A DNA stretch of 64,000 nt from Aminobacter sp039907765 (GTDB taxonomy: Bacteria; Pseudomonadota; Alphaproteobacteria; Rhizobiales; Rhizobiaceae). Below the pieces are notes generated by a model that saw only the letters and a list, made by a program, of their open reading frames with translations, was not told where the DNA came from and ran no database searches. The stretch lies in contig NZ_JARDJI010000002.1 of the NCBI RefSeq assembly GCF_039907765.1, positions 434,001 to 498,000 on the forward strand, given 5' to 3'. Positions 53,957 through 63,124 of the stretch are shown here, one piece after another; position 1 is the first letter of the stretch; every line of letters begins with the position of its first letter. The translations under genes were made by a program, and so were the position numbers.

Positions 53957-54798
53957 CGGCGGCAGGCATGAGCAATCTTCAGCTCCGGACCATCTCGGCG
54001 GTCATCCTGGCCGTTGCCGCGTTGGCGCTGACCTGGGCCGGCGGCCTGCCTTTCAGGCTGCTTTCTGCCGGCATCGCGCTCGGCATCTTCTACGAATGGT
54101 CGCGCATGTCGCGGACCCGGGCGGAGGGCGCATGGGCGCCGGGCCGGCTCGGTTTCGTGCCGGAGGCGCTGATTCTCATCTTCGCGGTTGCCCTGGCGCT
54201 GGGCGCGCCGGCCATCGTGCTCATCGGGCTGGCGGTCCTGTCTGCGGCCGTGCTGTGGCTGTCGGGACGGATTCGCGAGGCCGGCGCGTGGGACGCTGCG
54301 GGATTCGCCTATGCCGCCCTTTCGGGGCTCTCGCTCGCGCTACTGCGCGGCAATGACGCAGCTGGCCTCGCCGCCATCCTGTTTCTCTTTGCGGTGGTGT
54401 GGTCGACCGACATCTTCGCCTATTTCGTCGGCCGCAGCGTCGGCGGTCCGAAGCTCGCCCCCGCCATTTCGCCCGGCAAGACGCGCAGCGGCGCTGTCGG
54501 CGGTGCCGTAGGCGGCATTGTGGCGGGCGTTCTGCTCGCGCTCGCAGTCGGCGCCGGCAACGTCGCGATGCTCGCCGGCGTGGCGTTGCTCCTGTCGGCG
54601 ATCTCGCAGGCGGGCGATCTTTTCGAGTCGTGGGTCAAGCGCCGGCATGGCTACAAGGATTCAGGATCGATCATACCCGGTCACGGCGGCGTGATGGACA
54701 GGGTGGACGGGCTTGTCGCCGCGGCTTTTGCCCTATACGTCATCGGGTGGCTGTCTGGTTCGGCCGATCATCCGGCGCAAGCCCTGTTTCCGGTCTGA
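53953..54798 (+). CDS. cdsA: Phosphatidate cytidylyltransferase
   Basis: Makes CDP-diacylglycerol for phospholipid synthesis in the inner membrane. The 281-residue protein has about eight hydrophobic segments. The C-terminal signature GDLFESWVKRRHGYKDSGSIIPGHGGVMDRVDGL is complete, and DIFAYFVGRSVGG...ISPGKTRSG precedes it. The start is taken as GTG at 53953 (GTGA overlap with uppS); an ATG at 53968 is a possible alternative. rseP follows after 71 bases. Confidence 0.95.
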   Translation: MTAAGMSNLQLRTISAVILAVAALALTWAGGLPFRLLSAGIALGIFYEWSRMSRTRAEGAWAPGRLGFVPEALILIFAVALALGAPAIVLIGLAVLSAAVLWLSGRIREAGAWDAAGFAYAALSGLSLALLRGNDAAGLAAILFLFAVVWSTDIFAYFVGRSVGGPKLAPAISPGKTRSGAVGGAVGGIVAGVLLALAVGAGNVAMLAGVALLLSAISQAGDLFESWVKRRHGYKDSGSIIPGHGGVMDRVDGLVAAAFALYVIGWLSGSADHPAQALFPV

Positions 54799-54869
54799 GT
54801 TGCCGGCGGCAGTGCCCGAAGGGTGCCCGACGGAGGGGTGATGCGGCGGTTCGTGGTTGAGGGCATGAC

Positions 54870-56009
54870 TTGAGCGAGTATCTTCCCGCATTCCTGAGCA
54901 CGGATGGCCTGCTGCTCGGCACGATCGTTCCATTCCTGTTCGTGCTGATGATCGTCGTGTTCGTGCACGAGATGGGGCACTACCTCGTCGGTCGCTGGTG
55001 CGGCATCGGCGTGAAGGCTTTCGCCGTCGGTTTCGGGCCGGAGCTGATCGGCTTCAATGACCGGCGCGGCACACGCTGGAAGCTCTGTGCCATTCCACTC
55101 GGCGGCTACGTCAAATTCGTCGGCGACATGAACGTCACCAGTTCGCCCGAGGGCGGCGAGGCGGAAAGGCTGAGCGCAACCGAACGCAAGGTAGCCTTCC
55201 ACACCCAGCCCGTCTGGAAGCGCGCCGCAACGGTGTTTGCCGGGCCGCTGTTCAACTTCCTGCTCACGATCGCCGTCTTCACCGTGCTGTTCACGGCCTA
55301 TGGCCGCTATGTCATGGAGCCCACGGTGGCCGAGGTGCGTGCAGAAAGCCCCGCGGCCAAGGCCGGCATCCAGCCGGGCGACCGATTCGTCAGCGTCGAC
55401 GGCAGGCAGGTCGAGACCTTCTCCGACGTCCAGCGCCTGGTGTCGGGCCGCGGCGGCGATCCGATCGCCTTCGTCATGATGCGGGACGGCAAGGAAGTTT
55501 CCGTCACCGCCGTGCCGGAACTGATGGAGCAGCAGGACGCCCTGGGGAACAAGGTCAAGGTCGCCGTCATCGGCGTGGTCAACAACGAGGAGCTGGGTCA
55601 GCCGAGGCTCATCACCTACGGCCCGGGCGGAGCCTTCGTCCAGGCCGTCACAGAAACCGGCCAGATCATCGCCCGGACCGGCCAGTTCCTGAAGCGTTTC
55701 GTCTTCGGGCGCGAGGACAAGTGCCAGCTCGGCGGGCCGGTCAAGATCGCCGACATGGCCGGCAAGGCGGCCAAGCTGGGCTTCGGCTGGCTGGTGCAGC
55801 TGGTTGCATTGCTGTCGGTCGGCATCGGGTTCCTGAACCTGCTGCCGATTCCGCCGCTCGATGGCGGCCACCTGGCTTTCTACGCGGTCGAGGCGGTCAT
55901 CCGTCGCCCTGTTTCCGAAAGGGCCATGGAGGCTGTATATCGGGTGGGAATGATTCTGGTTCTTGCGTTCATGGGATTCGTTTTTTGGAACGACCTATTT
56001 GGATGTTGA
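54870..56009 (+). CDS. rseP: Site-2 zinc metalloprotease RseP/MmpA
   Basis: An intramembrane protease that cleaves anti-sigma factors or other membrane proteins. The 379-residue protein has the zinc motif HEMGH (33-37) in the first helix, a PDZ domain (about 130-200; AESPAAKAGIQPGDRFVSVDG) and the second metal motif NLLPIPPLDGGH (Asp331). There are four hydrophobic segments in all. The start is TTG at 54870; an ATG at 54865 is out of frame and hits a stop. In Caulobacter the equivalent MmpA cleaves PodJ. Confidence 0.94.
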   Translation: MSEYLPAFLSTDGLLLGTIVPFLFVLMIVVFVHEMGHYLVGRWCGIGVKAFAVGFGPELIGFNDRRGTRWKLCAIPLGGYVKFVGDMNVTSSPEGGEAERLSATERKVAFHTQPVWKRAATVFAGPLFNFLLTIAVFTVLFTAYGRYVMEPTVAEVRAESPAAKAGIQPGDRFVSVDGRQVETFSDVQRLVSGRGGDPIAFVMMRDGKEVSVTAVPELMEQQDALGNKVKVAVIGVVNNEELGQPRLITYGPGGAFVQAVTETGQIIARTGQFLKRFVFGREDKCQLGGPVKIADMAGKAAKLGFGWLVQLVALLSVGIGFLNLLPIPPLDGGHLAFYAVEAVIRRPVSERAMEAVYRVGMILVLAFMGFVFWNDLFGC

Positions 56010-56076
56010 ATTCATGAAGAAAATCGACGCGGAGAGGGCGTCTGTTGAGGGACCATTTACCATCCCGGTCGGTATG

Positions 56077-56097
56077 AGTGACGCGAAAGTCACGCTC
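56077..56097 (+). other. Hairpin in the rseP-bamA intergenic region
   Basis: TGAC-GCGAAA-GTCA with flanking AG/CT pairing, 68 bases after rseP. The 220-base gap otherwise holds AT-rich sequence and no gene; it probably contains the bamA promoter. Confidence 0.25.
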
Positions 56098-56229
56098 GCT
56101 GGGTAAGTAAGTGCAAATTAACCAGAACCCTTGCGTGTAGGGAAAATCCGGTTATTACGGTACGGGAAAATTTACCGCGACGTCCGGTTTTCTCGCCGTG
56201 GGGACTTCGAGAAAAGGTTGTAAAGGCCG

Positions 56230-58602
56230 ATGAAGGCAGCATTTAAGTTTGCGAGCGCCGCGTCCGCGGTGGCTCTGTCCGCCGCTCTGGCTGTGCCTGG
56301 CGCGGCCGTTGTTCAGTTTGCCGCCGTTTCGGCGGCGGAAGCTGCCGTCGTCAACCGGATCGAGGTGCGCGGTAACCAGCGCGTCGACGCCGAGACGATT
56401 CGCAACTACATCACCATCAAGCCCGGCAAGACGTTCTCGAACGCCGACATCGATGAGGCGGTGAAGTCGCTGTTCGGCAGCGGCCTGTTCTCCGACGTCC
56501 GCATCAACCAGGTCGGGTCGACGCTCGTCGTCCAGGTGTCCGAGTACCAGGTCGTCAACAACGTCCTGTTCCAGGGCAACAAGAAGCTGAAGGACGCCCA
56601 GCTGGGCGCTGCCGTCCAGCTCAAGCCGCGCGGCGCCTTCTCGCAGGCGACGATGGAGGCTGATGCCGAGGCGATCAAGGAAGCCTACAAGCGCGTCGGT
56701 CGGGACGACGTGACCGTCACGACCCAGGTCATGGATCTCGGCGAAAACCGCGTCAACGTGGTCTACGAGATCAACGAAGGCGGCCGCACCAAGATCGCTG
56801 CCATCAATTTCGTCGGCAACAACGCCTATGGCGACCGCCGCCTGGCGGACGTGATTTCGACCAAGCGCTCGTCGTTCTTGTCGTTCATGCTGCGCGACGA
56901 CATCTATGACGAGGATCGTCTGCGCGCCGACGAGGAAGCGCTGCGCCGCTTCTACTTCAATCGCGGTTATGCCGACTTCCAGGTCGTGTCCGCCTTCGGC
57001 GAGCTCGACGAGGCGACCAACCAGTACACGATCACCATCACGGTGGACGAGGGTCAGCGCTACACCTTCGGCGACGTGTCGGTGGAAAGCACCATCCCGG
57101 AAATCGACGGCACCACGCTGCAGTCGCTGGTCGAGACCCGCAAGGGCGACGTTTACAACGCCAAGAACGTCGAAGATTCGATCATCGCGATCACCGAGAA
57201 CGTCGCCGGCAAGGGCTATGCCTTCGCCAAGGTGACCCCGCGCGGCGACCGCAACTTCGAGACCCGCACGATCAACGTCGTCTATACGGTCGACCAGGGC
57301 GCCAAGGCCTATGTCGAGCGCATCGAGATCCGCGGCAACGAGCGCACGCGTGACTTCGTCATCCGTCGCGAGTTCGACGTCAGCGAAGGCGACGCCTTCA
57401 ACCAGGTTCTCATCCAGCGCGCGAAGAAGCGGCTTGAAGCGCTTAATTTCTTTGAGCGCGTCGAGATTTCGACGGCCCCCGGCTCGCAGCCGGACCAGGT
57501 CGTGCTGGTGGTCGATCTGGTCGAGAAGTCGACCGGCGAGTTCTCGATCGGCGCCGGCTACTCGACGGGTGGCGACAATGCCGGCCCGTCGGTGGAAGGC
57601 TCGATCACCGAGCGCAACTTCCTCGGCCGCGGCCAGTTCATCAAGTTCTCCGCCGGCGGCGGCAAGAACTCCCGAGACTACAGCTTCTCGTTCACCGAGC
57701 CGTATTTCCTCGGCCGCCGCATCGCTGCAGGTTTCGACATCTATCGTCAGACCCGCAAGTACGACGAGTACGACAGCGACATCACCGGCGGCACGATCCG
57801 CTTCGGCCTGCCGATCACGGACAACATCTCGACGCAGCTGGCGTACAACATCTCGCAGGAAGAATATTCCTTCTCGGACGATTGCGACGGTGCAACGGAT
57901 CCCAACAGCCCGGATCTTGATTGCGACGTGTCGCCTGCGATCATAGATGGCGTCGAGCGCAGCCCGTGGATCAAGTCGTCGGTCAGCGGCACGCTGGTCT
58001 ACAACACCATCGACGACATGAAGAATCCGCGTAACGGCATCTACGCCAACTTCACGACCGAAGTTGCCGGCCTCGGTGGCGATGCGAAGTTCGTCAAGTT
58101 CACGGGCCGCGGCAGCTACTACCAGACGATCTCCGAGGAGATGGACATCGTCGGTCTGGTTTCGGTCGGTGGCGGTCACATCCAGGGCTTCGGCGACGAT
58201 GGCCTGCGCGTGTTCGACCACTTCAAGAACAACGACCGCATGATCCGCGGCTTCAAGTACAACGGCATCGGTCCGTTCGATCAGAATGGCGAGGATCATC
58301 TCGGCGGCACGACCTATTTCAATGCCTCCGCCGAGGCGCAGTTCCCGATCCCGGTCGTTCCCGAGAGCTTCGGCCTGCGTGGTGCAGTGTTCGCGGATGC
58401 CGCGACGCTGTATGGCAACAAGGTCGATGTCGCGGGTACCGATATCGTTTCGACGGGCATGGAATGGCGTGCCTCTGTCGGTATCGGCCTGCTCTGGGCG
58501 TCGCCCTTCGGCCCGCTGCGTATCGACTACGCGGTGCCGGTCAAGAAGGAAGACACCGACGACACCCAGGAATTCAACTTCGGCATTTCGACCCGCTTCT
58601 AA
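56230..58602 (+). CDS. bamA: Outer membrane protein assembly factor BamA
   Basis: The core of the machinery that inserts beta-barrel proteins into the outer membrane. The 790-residue protein has a signal peptide (about 1-37, ending near SAAEA), five POTRA domains (about 38-430) and a C-terminal 16-stranded barrel. The loop-6 motif appears as MIRGFKYNGIGP (RGF), and the chain ends in NFGISTRF with the terminal aromatic residue expected of barrel proteins. It sits between rseP and lpxD, the usual order. Lipid A and protein assembly genes are thus clustered. Confidence 0.96.
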   Translation: MKAAFKFASAASAVALSAALAVPGAAVVQFAAVSAAEAAVVNRIEVRGNQRVDAETIRNYITIKPGKTFSNADIDEAVKSLFGSGLFSDVRINQVGSTLVVQVSEYQVVNNVLFQGNKKLKDAQLGAAVQLKPRGAFSQATMEADAEAIKEAYKRVGRDDVTVTTQVMDLGENRVNVVYEINEGGRTKIAAINFVGNNAYGDRRLADVISTKRSSFLSFMLRDDIYDEDRLRADEEALRRFYFNRGYADFQVVSAFGELDEATNQYTITITVDEGQRYTFGDVSVESTIPEIDGTTLQSLVETRKGDVYNAKNVEDSIIAITENVAGKGYAFAKVTPRGDRNFETRTINVVYTVDQGAKAYVERIEIRGNERTRDFVIRREFDVSEGDAFNQVLIQRAKKRLEALNFFERVEISTAPGSQPDQVVLVVDLVEKSTGEFSIGAGYSTGGDNAGPSVEGSITERNFLGRGQFIKFSAGGGKNSRDYSFSFTEPYFLGRRIAAGFDIYRQTRKYDEYDSDITGGTIRFGLPITDNISTQLAYNISQEEYSFSDDCDGATDPNSPDLDCDVSPAIIDGVERSPWIKSSVSGTLVYNTIDDMKNPRNGIYANFTTEVAGLGGDAKFVKFTGRGSYYQTISEEMDIVGLVSVGGGHIQGFGDDGLRVFDHFKNNDRMIRGFKYNGIGPFDQNGEDHLGGTTYFNASAEAQFPIPVVPESFGLRGAVFADAATLYGNKVDVAGTDIVSTGMEWRASVGIGLLWASPFGPLRIDYAVPVKKEDTDDTQEFNFGISTRF

Positions 58603-58671
58603 TCGCGTGGAACGATGCTTCCGGGCCTCGACGGCCCGGAAGCCCGCCCGGCTCAGCTGGAAAAGCACTTC

Positions 58672-59730
58672 ATGACGGACCCGGTGTTCTTTGTGCCGTC
58701 ACGCCGCTTGACCGCGGGCGAGGTGGCCGACTTGACCGGCGCCGTGCTCGCAGATCCCGGCCACTCCCACATCATCATCACTACCATCGCCTCTGCCGCC
58801 GAAGGCGGCGAGGGCGCGTTGGTGTTCGTCGACGGCAAGCGCAATGCCGCCCCCCTTGCGACGCTCAAGGCGGCGGCGGTGCTGTGCACGCCGGATGTCG
58901 TCGGCCTCGTTCCCGCCAGCATTGCCGCACTCGTCACGCCCAGAACCCAGCAGGCCTTCGCCCGCATCGGCCGCATGCTTTACCCGGCAGCCGAGCGCCC
59001 CGTGGGCGCGACCGGCGAGACCGGCATCTCGCCCCATGCCCATATCGACCCGACGGCTCATGTCGAGGCGGGGGCGATCGTCGAAGCCGGTGCCGTCATC
59101 GGCCCCAATGCCGCAGTGGGCACGGGCACCGTGGTTGCGGCCAATGCGGTCATCGGCCGTTCCGCGCAGGTCGGCCGCGATTGCTACATCGGACCGCACA
59201 GCTCGATCCAGTATGCGCTGCTCGGCAATGGCGTCATCGTCCATGCCGGTGCCCGGATCGGCCAGGACGGCTTCGGTTTTGCCGGCGGCCCCAAGGGGCC
59301 GGAACGGGTGCCGCAGATCGGCCGCGTCATCATCCAGGACAATGTCGAGATCGGCGCCAATACCACCGTCGACCGCGGCGCGCTGGCGGATACGGTCATC
59401 GGCGAAAACACCAAGATCGACAATCTCGTCCAGATTGCCCACAACGTGCGCATTGGCCGCAATTGCGTCATCGCCGGGCTGACGGGTATTTCGGGCTCCT
59501 GCGTCATCGGCGACAACGTGATGATGGGCGGCGGCGTCGGGCTGGCGGACCATCTGACCGTCGGCGACGGCGCCAAGCTGGCGGCCCGCAGCGGCTTCAT
59601 GAACAATGTGCCGGCAGGCGAGGTCTGGGGCGGTTTCCCGGGCAAGCCGATGAAGGAAATGATGCGCGAGTTCGCGGTGCTCAGGAAGCTGGCCAGGGCC
59701 AGGACCAAAGAGGGTGGGGGCAATGACTGA
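58672..59730 (+). CDS. lpxD: UDP-3-O-(3-hydroxyacyl)glucosamine N-acyltransferase
   Basis: The third step of lipid A synthesis, adding the N-linked hydroxyacyl chain. The 352-residue protein has an N-terminal uridine-binding domain (about 1-110), then a left-handed beta-helix of hexapeptide repeats (HIDPTAHVEAGAIVEAGAVIGPNAAVGTGTVV...). The probable catalytic His is His257 in QIAHNVRIG. The start is the ATG at 58672 (MTDPVFFVPSRRLTAGEVADL); upstream in-frame codons are not family-like. The stop lies inside the first codons of fabZ. Confidence 0.95.
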   Translation: MTDPVFFVPSRRLTAGEVADLTGAVLADPGHSHIIITTIASAAEGGEGALVFVDGKRNAAPLATLKAAAVLCTPDVVGLVPASIAALVTPRTQQAFARIGRMLYPAAERPVGATGETGISPHAHIDPTAHVEAGAIVEAGAVIGPNAAVGTGTVVAANAVIGRSAQVGRDCYIGPHSSIQYALLGNGVIVHAGARIGQDGFGFAGGPKGPERVPQIGRVIIQDNVEIGANTTVDRGALADTVIGENTKIDNLVQIAHNVRIGRNCVIAGLTGISGSCVIGDNVMMGGGVGLADHLTVGDGAKLAARSGFMNNVPAGEVWGGFPGKPMKEMMREFAVLRKLARARTKEGGGND

Positions 59731-60187
59731 CCAGGCAACAACGACGCTCGAGGCCGTCGATATCCTCGGCCTGTTCGAGCTGCTGCCGCATCGCTATCCG
59801 TTCCTGCTGATCGACCGCATCGTCGAGATAGACGGCGACGACTCCGCCGTCGGCATCAAGAACGTCACCTTCAACGAGCCGCATTTCCAGGGCCATTTCC
59901 CCGGCCAGCCGGTGATGCCCGGCGTGCTCATCATCGAGGCGATGGCGCAGACCGCGGGCGCGATCTGTTTGCGCCTGGTGGTCGATGAAAGCCCGTCGCT
60001 GGTCTACCTGATGACCGTCGATGCGGCGAAGTTCCGCAAGCCGGTCGTGCCCGGCGACCAGTTGCGAATCCACGTCAAGAAGATCAAGAAGCGCGGCAAC
60101 ATCCTCAAATTCGCCTGCGACGCGCGGGTGGACGGCGCGACCGTGGCGGAGGCCGAGGTTGCAGCGATGATGGTGCCCAAGGAATAG
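59723..60187 (+). CDS. fabZ: 3-hydroxyacyl-ACP dehydratase FabZ
   Basis: Dehydrates 3-hydroxyacyl-ACP in fatty acid synthesis, competing with LpxA/LpxD for the same precursor. The 154-residue hotdog-fold protein has LLPHRYPFLLIDRI and the active site EPHFQGHFPGQPVMPGVLIIEAMAQ with catalytic His58 and Glu72. The start is the ATG at 59723, overlapping the lpxD end by eight bases; a GTG at 59714 is less likely. Confidence 0.96.
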   Translation: MTDQATTTLEAVDILGLFELLPHRYPFLLIDRIVEIDGDDSAVGIKNVTFNEPHFQGHFPGQPVMPGVLIIEAMAQTAGAICLRLVVDESPSLVYLMTVDAAKFRKPVVPGDQLRIHVKKIKKRGNILKFACDARVDGATVAEAEVAAMMVPKE

Positions 60188-60198
60188 TACCAATCGTC

Positions 60199-61035
60199 AT
60201 GCAGACCGAGACATTCATCCATCCCGCGGCCATCGTCGAAGCCGGCGCCAAGTTCGGCACAGGCGTGCGCGTCGGGCCCTTCTGTCATGTCAGCGCCGAT
60301 GCCGTGATCGGCGACCGGGTCGAACTGGTCAGCCATGTCGCGATCATGGGGGCGACGACGCTGGGCGAAGGGTGCAGGGTTTTCCCGCAGGCCACCCTTG
60401 GTGCTGCGCCGCAGAACAACAAGCACAAGGGGGGGCGCACTACGCTGGTGGTCGGCAGGAACTGCACGATCCGCGAAGGCGTGACCATGCATCTCGGCAG
60501 CGACAGCAGCCGCGGCGAGACGACGGTCGGCGACAACGGCCACTTCCTCGCCTACGCGCATATCGCGCATGACTGCGTCGTCGGCGACAACGTCACCATG
60601 GCCAATGTCGCCACCCTCGGCGGCCATGTCGAGGTCGGCAACAACGTCACCCTCGGCGGCCTCGTCGCCGTGCACCAGATGACGCGCATCGGCCATCACG
60701 CCTTCGCCGGCGGTGCCGCGATCATCGACGGCGACATCATTCCCTACGGCATGGTCATGGGCAACCGCGCTCGCCTGCGCGGGCTCAATGTCATCGGCAT
60801 GAAGCGATCTGGCGTTGCGCGGGCCGAGATCTTCGCGCTGCGCAAGGCCTACAAGATGATCTTCGACCCGTCCCGGGCGGTGGCCGAGAACATCCCCGAG
60901 GTCGAGAAGCTGTTCGGCACGTCTCCCATCGTCCGCGACATGCTCGATTTCATCCAGGCGCGCGGCAAGCGCCACTTCACCGTCCCGCCGCTGCGCAACG
61001 CCGTCTCCGACGACGCCGCCGATGACGAAAGCTGA
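60199..61035 (+). CDS. lpxA: UDP-N-acetylglucosamine acyltransferase
   Basis: The first step of lipid A synthesis. The 278-residue left-handed beta-helix protein begins FIHPAAIVEAGAKFGTGVRVGPFCHVSADAVIGDRVELVSHV. The catalytic His is His124 in AYAHIAHDCVVGDN, matching E. coli His125. The C-terminal helical domain has LNVIGMKRSGVARAEIFALRKAYK. It starts 11 bases after fabZ and overlaps lpxI by 14 bases. Confidence 0.96.
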   Translation: MQTETFIHPAAIVEAGAKFGTGVRVGPFCHVSADAVIGDRVELVSHVAIMGATTLGEGCRVFPQATLGAAPQNNKHKGGRTTLVVGRNCTIREGVTMHLGSDSSRGETTVGDNGHFLAYAHIAHDCVVGDNVTMANVATLGGHVEVGNNVTLGGLVAVHQMTRIGHHAFAGGAAIIDGDIIPYGMVMGNRARLRGLNVIGMKRSGVARAEIFALRKAYKMIFDPSRAVAENIPEVEKLFGTSPIVRDMLDFIQARGKRHFTVPPLRNAVSDDAADDES

Positions 61036-61915
61036 GGCTGGGCGGAAGACAATCCTTGCCGCGGCCGATAAGGTCGCCATAGTCGCCGGCAGCGGCCGGC
61101 TGCCCGTCAACGTCGCCGAAAGCCTGGCCTTGGCCGGGCACGTGCCTTTCATCGTGCGCATCGCCGGCGAGACCGACGCCGGCACCAGCCTCGAAACCTA
61201 CCCGGGGTCCACGCTAGCCGTGGAGCAGTTCGCCGGGCTTCTGCCCATGCTCAAGCGCCATGGCATCACCCATGTGGTGCTCGCCGGCGGGGTGAGCCGG
61301 CGGCCAGTGTGGCGCGCCATACGCCCCAGCCTGTCTCTGCTGTCGATCCTGCCGCGCGCCATCCGCGCCTTGCGGCGCGGCGACGACGGTCTTCTGCGCA
61401 TCCTGGTCGACCTCATCGAGGACAAAGGCATCAAGGTGGTCGGTGCCCACCAGGTCGTGCCGGAACTGCTCGCGGTTGAAGGCCGCATGGGCGCGCATGC
61501 ACCGCTTGCGGCCGATTGGGATGACCTCAATGCGGGGCTGGAAGCCGCCCGTGCCATCGGCGCGCTCGATATCGGGCAGGCGGCCGTAGCCGTTGGCGGA
61601 CGTGCAATAGCGCTCGAGGGCATCGAAGGAACGGACCTTTTGCTCGAACGCGTGCGCGACCTGCGCGACAACGGCCGGATAGCCGGGCGAAAGCGCGGCG
61701 TGCTGGTCAAATGCGCGAAACCCGGCCAGGAACTGCGCGCCGACCTGCCGACGATCGGTCCTGCGACCGTCGATGCCGCACATGCCGCGGGGCTTGCCGG
61801 TATCGGCGTCGAGGCCGGACGCTCGCTCGTGCTGGATTTCGGCGAACTCGTGGAGCGGGCCGACCGGCTCGGCCTGTTCGTCGTCGGCCTCACCGGCAAG
61901 GAGACGGATCGATGA
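61022..61915 (+). CDS. lpxI: UDP-2,3-diacylglucosamine pyrophosphatase LpxI
   Basis: Cleaves UDP-2,3-diacylglucosamine to lipid X in the alphaproteobacterial route that replaces LpxH. The 297-residue protein (DUF1009) has VAIVAGSGRLPVNVAESL (about 18-35), HVVLAGGVSRRP, HQVVPELLAVEG and the C-terminal GVLVKCAKPGQELRADLPTIGPATVDAAHAAGLAGIGVEAGRSLVLD signature. It overlaps lpxA (14 bases) and lpxB (4 bases), so the three are translated together. Confidence 0.94.
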   Translation: MTKAEAGRKTILAAADKVAIVAGSGRLPVNVAESLALAGHVPFIVRIAGETDAGTSLETYPGSTLAVEQFAGLLPMLKRHGITHVVLAGGVSRRPVWRAIRPSLSLLSILPRAIRALRRGDDGLLRILVDLIEDKGIKVVGAHQVVPELLAVEGRMGAHAPLAADWDDLNAGLEAARAIGALDIGQAAVAVGGRAIALEGIEGTDLLLERVRDLRDNGRIAGRKRGVLVKCAKPGQELRADLPTIGPATVDAAHAAGLAGIGVEAGRSLVLDFGELVERADRLGLFVVGLTGKETDR

Positions 61916-63078
61916 CCCAGCCGCCGCTCAAGATCGCGATCGTGGCGGGCGAGGAATCGGGCGACCTGCTTGGGGCCGACCTCGTGCGTGCCCTGCGCCA
62001 GATGAGCGGGCGCGACGTGCGACTGGTGGGAGTGGGCGGCCGGCATCTCAAGGAACTCGGGCTATCGCCGCTCTTCAATGCCGGCGAAATCGCCCTGATG
62101 GGCCTGTCGGCGATTTTGCGCGACCTGCCGCGTCTGATCCGGCGGATCGGCGAGACCGCGCGCTTCGTCTCGGCCGAGAAGCCGGATTGCCTGATCACCA
62201 TCGACAGTCCCGATTTTTCCCTCCGCGTCGCCAGGAAGGTGCGCGCGCTCGCCCCCGACATCCCGATCGTCCATTATGTCTGCCCGAGCGTCTGGGCGTG
62301 GCGACCCGGTCGCGCCAAGGCCATGCGGCCGCATGTCGACGAGGTGCTCTGCATCTTGCCGTTCGAGCCGAAGGAACTTGCCAGGCTGGACGGGCCGCCC
62401 GGCACCTACGTCGGCCATCGGCTGATCAGCGATCCCGGCGTGCTGATTGCGGCTGCAATGCAGGAGCACGGCAGCGATCCGGCGGAACAAGGCGGCGAGA
62501 AGACCCTCCTGCTGCTGCCGGGCTCGCGCCGCAGCGAGGTCCGCGCGTTGCTGGGGCCGTTCGGTGAGACGGTTTCGATCCTCAAGGCGCGCGGGCATCG
62601 CCTGCGCCTCCTGCTGCCCACGGTCCCGAATGTCGCCGACATGGTCACGTCGATCACGGGCCAATGGCCCGACAAGCCGGAAATCATCCTCGACGCGCAG
62701 AAGAAATGGCAGGCCTTCGGCGAGGCCGATGCTGCCCTGATCGCCTCGGGCACGGTGTCGCTCGAACTGGCGCTCTCCGGCGTGCCGATGATGTCGTGCT
62801 ACAAGCTCGATGCGGTGATGCGCATGGCCCAGCGCCTGATCACGGTGTGGAGCGCCTCGCTGCCCAACCTCGTCGCCGACCGCACGGTGGTCATCGAGGC
62901 CTACAACGAGTATGTGCGGCCGCAGTGGATGGCCCGCCATCTCGAGGGGCTCCTGACCGACAGCGCGCTGCGGCAGTGGCAGAAGGACGGCTTTGCCGAG
63001 GTCAGGCGCCGGTTCGCGACCGAGCGGCCCTCCGGCGAGTTGGCGGCCCAGGTCGTCCTCAGACATATCCGCAAATGA
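61912..63078 (+). CDS. lpxB: Lipid-A-disaccharide synthase
   Basis: Joins lipid X and UDP-diacylglucosamine to form the lipid A disaccharide. The 388-residue GT-B-type glycosyltransferase has IAIVAGEESGDLLGADLVRAL at the start, IDSPDFSLRVARKVRALAPDIPIVHYVCPSVWAWRPGRAK (about 98-137), LLLPGSRRSEV and SGTVSLELALSGVPM. The ATG overlaps the lpxI stop by four bases. A bidirectional hairpin follows, before the convergent gltA. Confidence 0.95.
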   Translation: MTQPPLKIAIVAGEESGDLLGADLVRALRQMSGRDVRLVGVGGRHLKELGLSPLFNAGEIALMGLSAILRDLPRLIRRIGETARFVSAEKPDCLITIDSPDFSLRVARKVRALAPDIPIVHYVCPSVWAWRPGRAKAMRPHVDEVLCILPFEPKELARLDGPPGTYVGHRLISDPGVLIAAAMQEHGSDPAEQGGEKTLLLLPGSRRSEVRALLGPFGETVSILKARGHRLRLLLPTVPNVADMVTSITGQWPDKPEIILDAQKKWQAFGEADAALIASGTVSLELALSGVPMMSCYKLDAVMRMAQRLITVWSASLPNLVADRTVVIEAYNEYVRPQWMARHLEGLLTDSALRQWQKDGFAEVRRRFATERPSGELAAQVVLRHIRK

Positions 63079-63104
63079 AAACGCCCGCCGAAAGGCGGGC
63101 GTTT
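63078..63104. terminator. Bidirectional terminator between lpxB and gltA
   Basis: AAACGCCCGCC and GGCGGGCGTTT with a GAAA loop. On the minus strand TTTTCATTTG follows, making it a good terminator for gltA; on the plus strand the T-run is short. Confidence 0.8.
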
Positions 63105-63124
63105 CACATTGACGTCGTACCGGC

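Noticed and set aside
56155..58668. 837-codon minus-strand open frame opposite bamA
   Set aside because: Antisense of bamA; biased composition and no domain.
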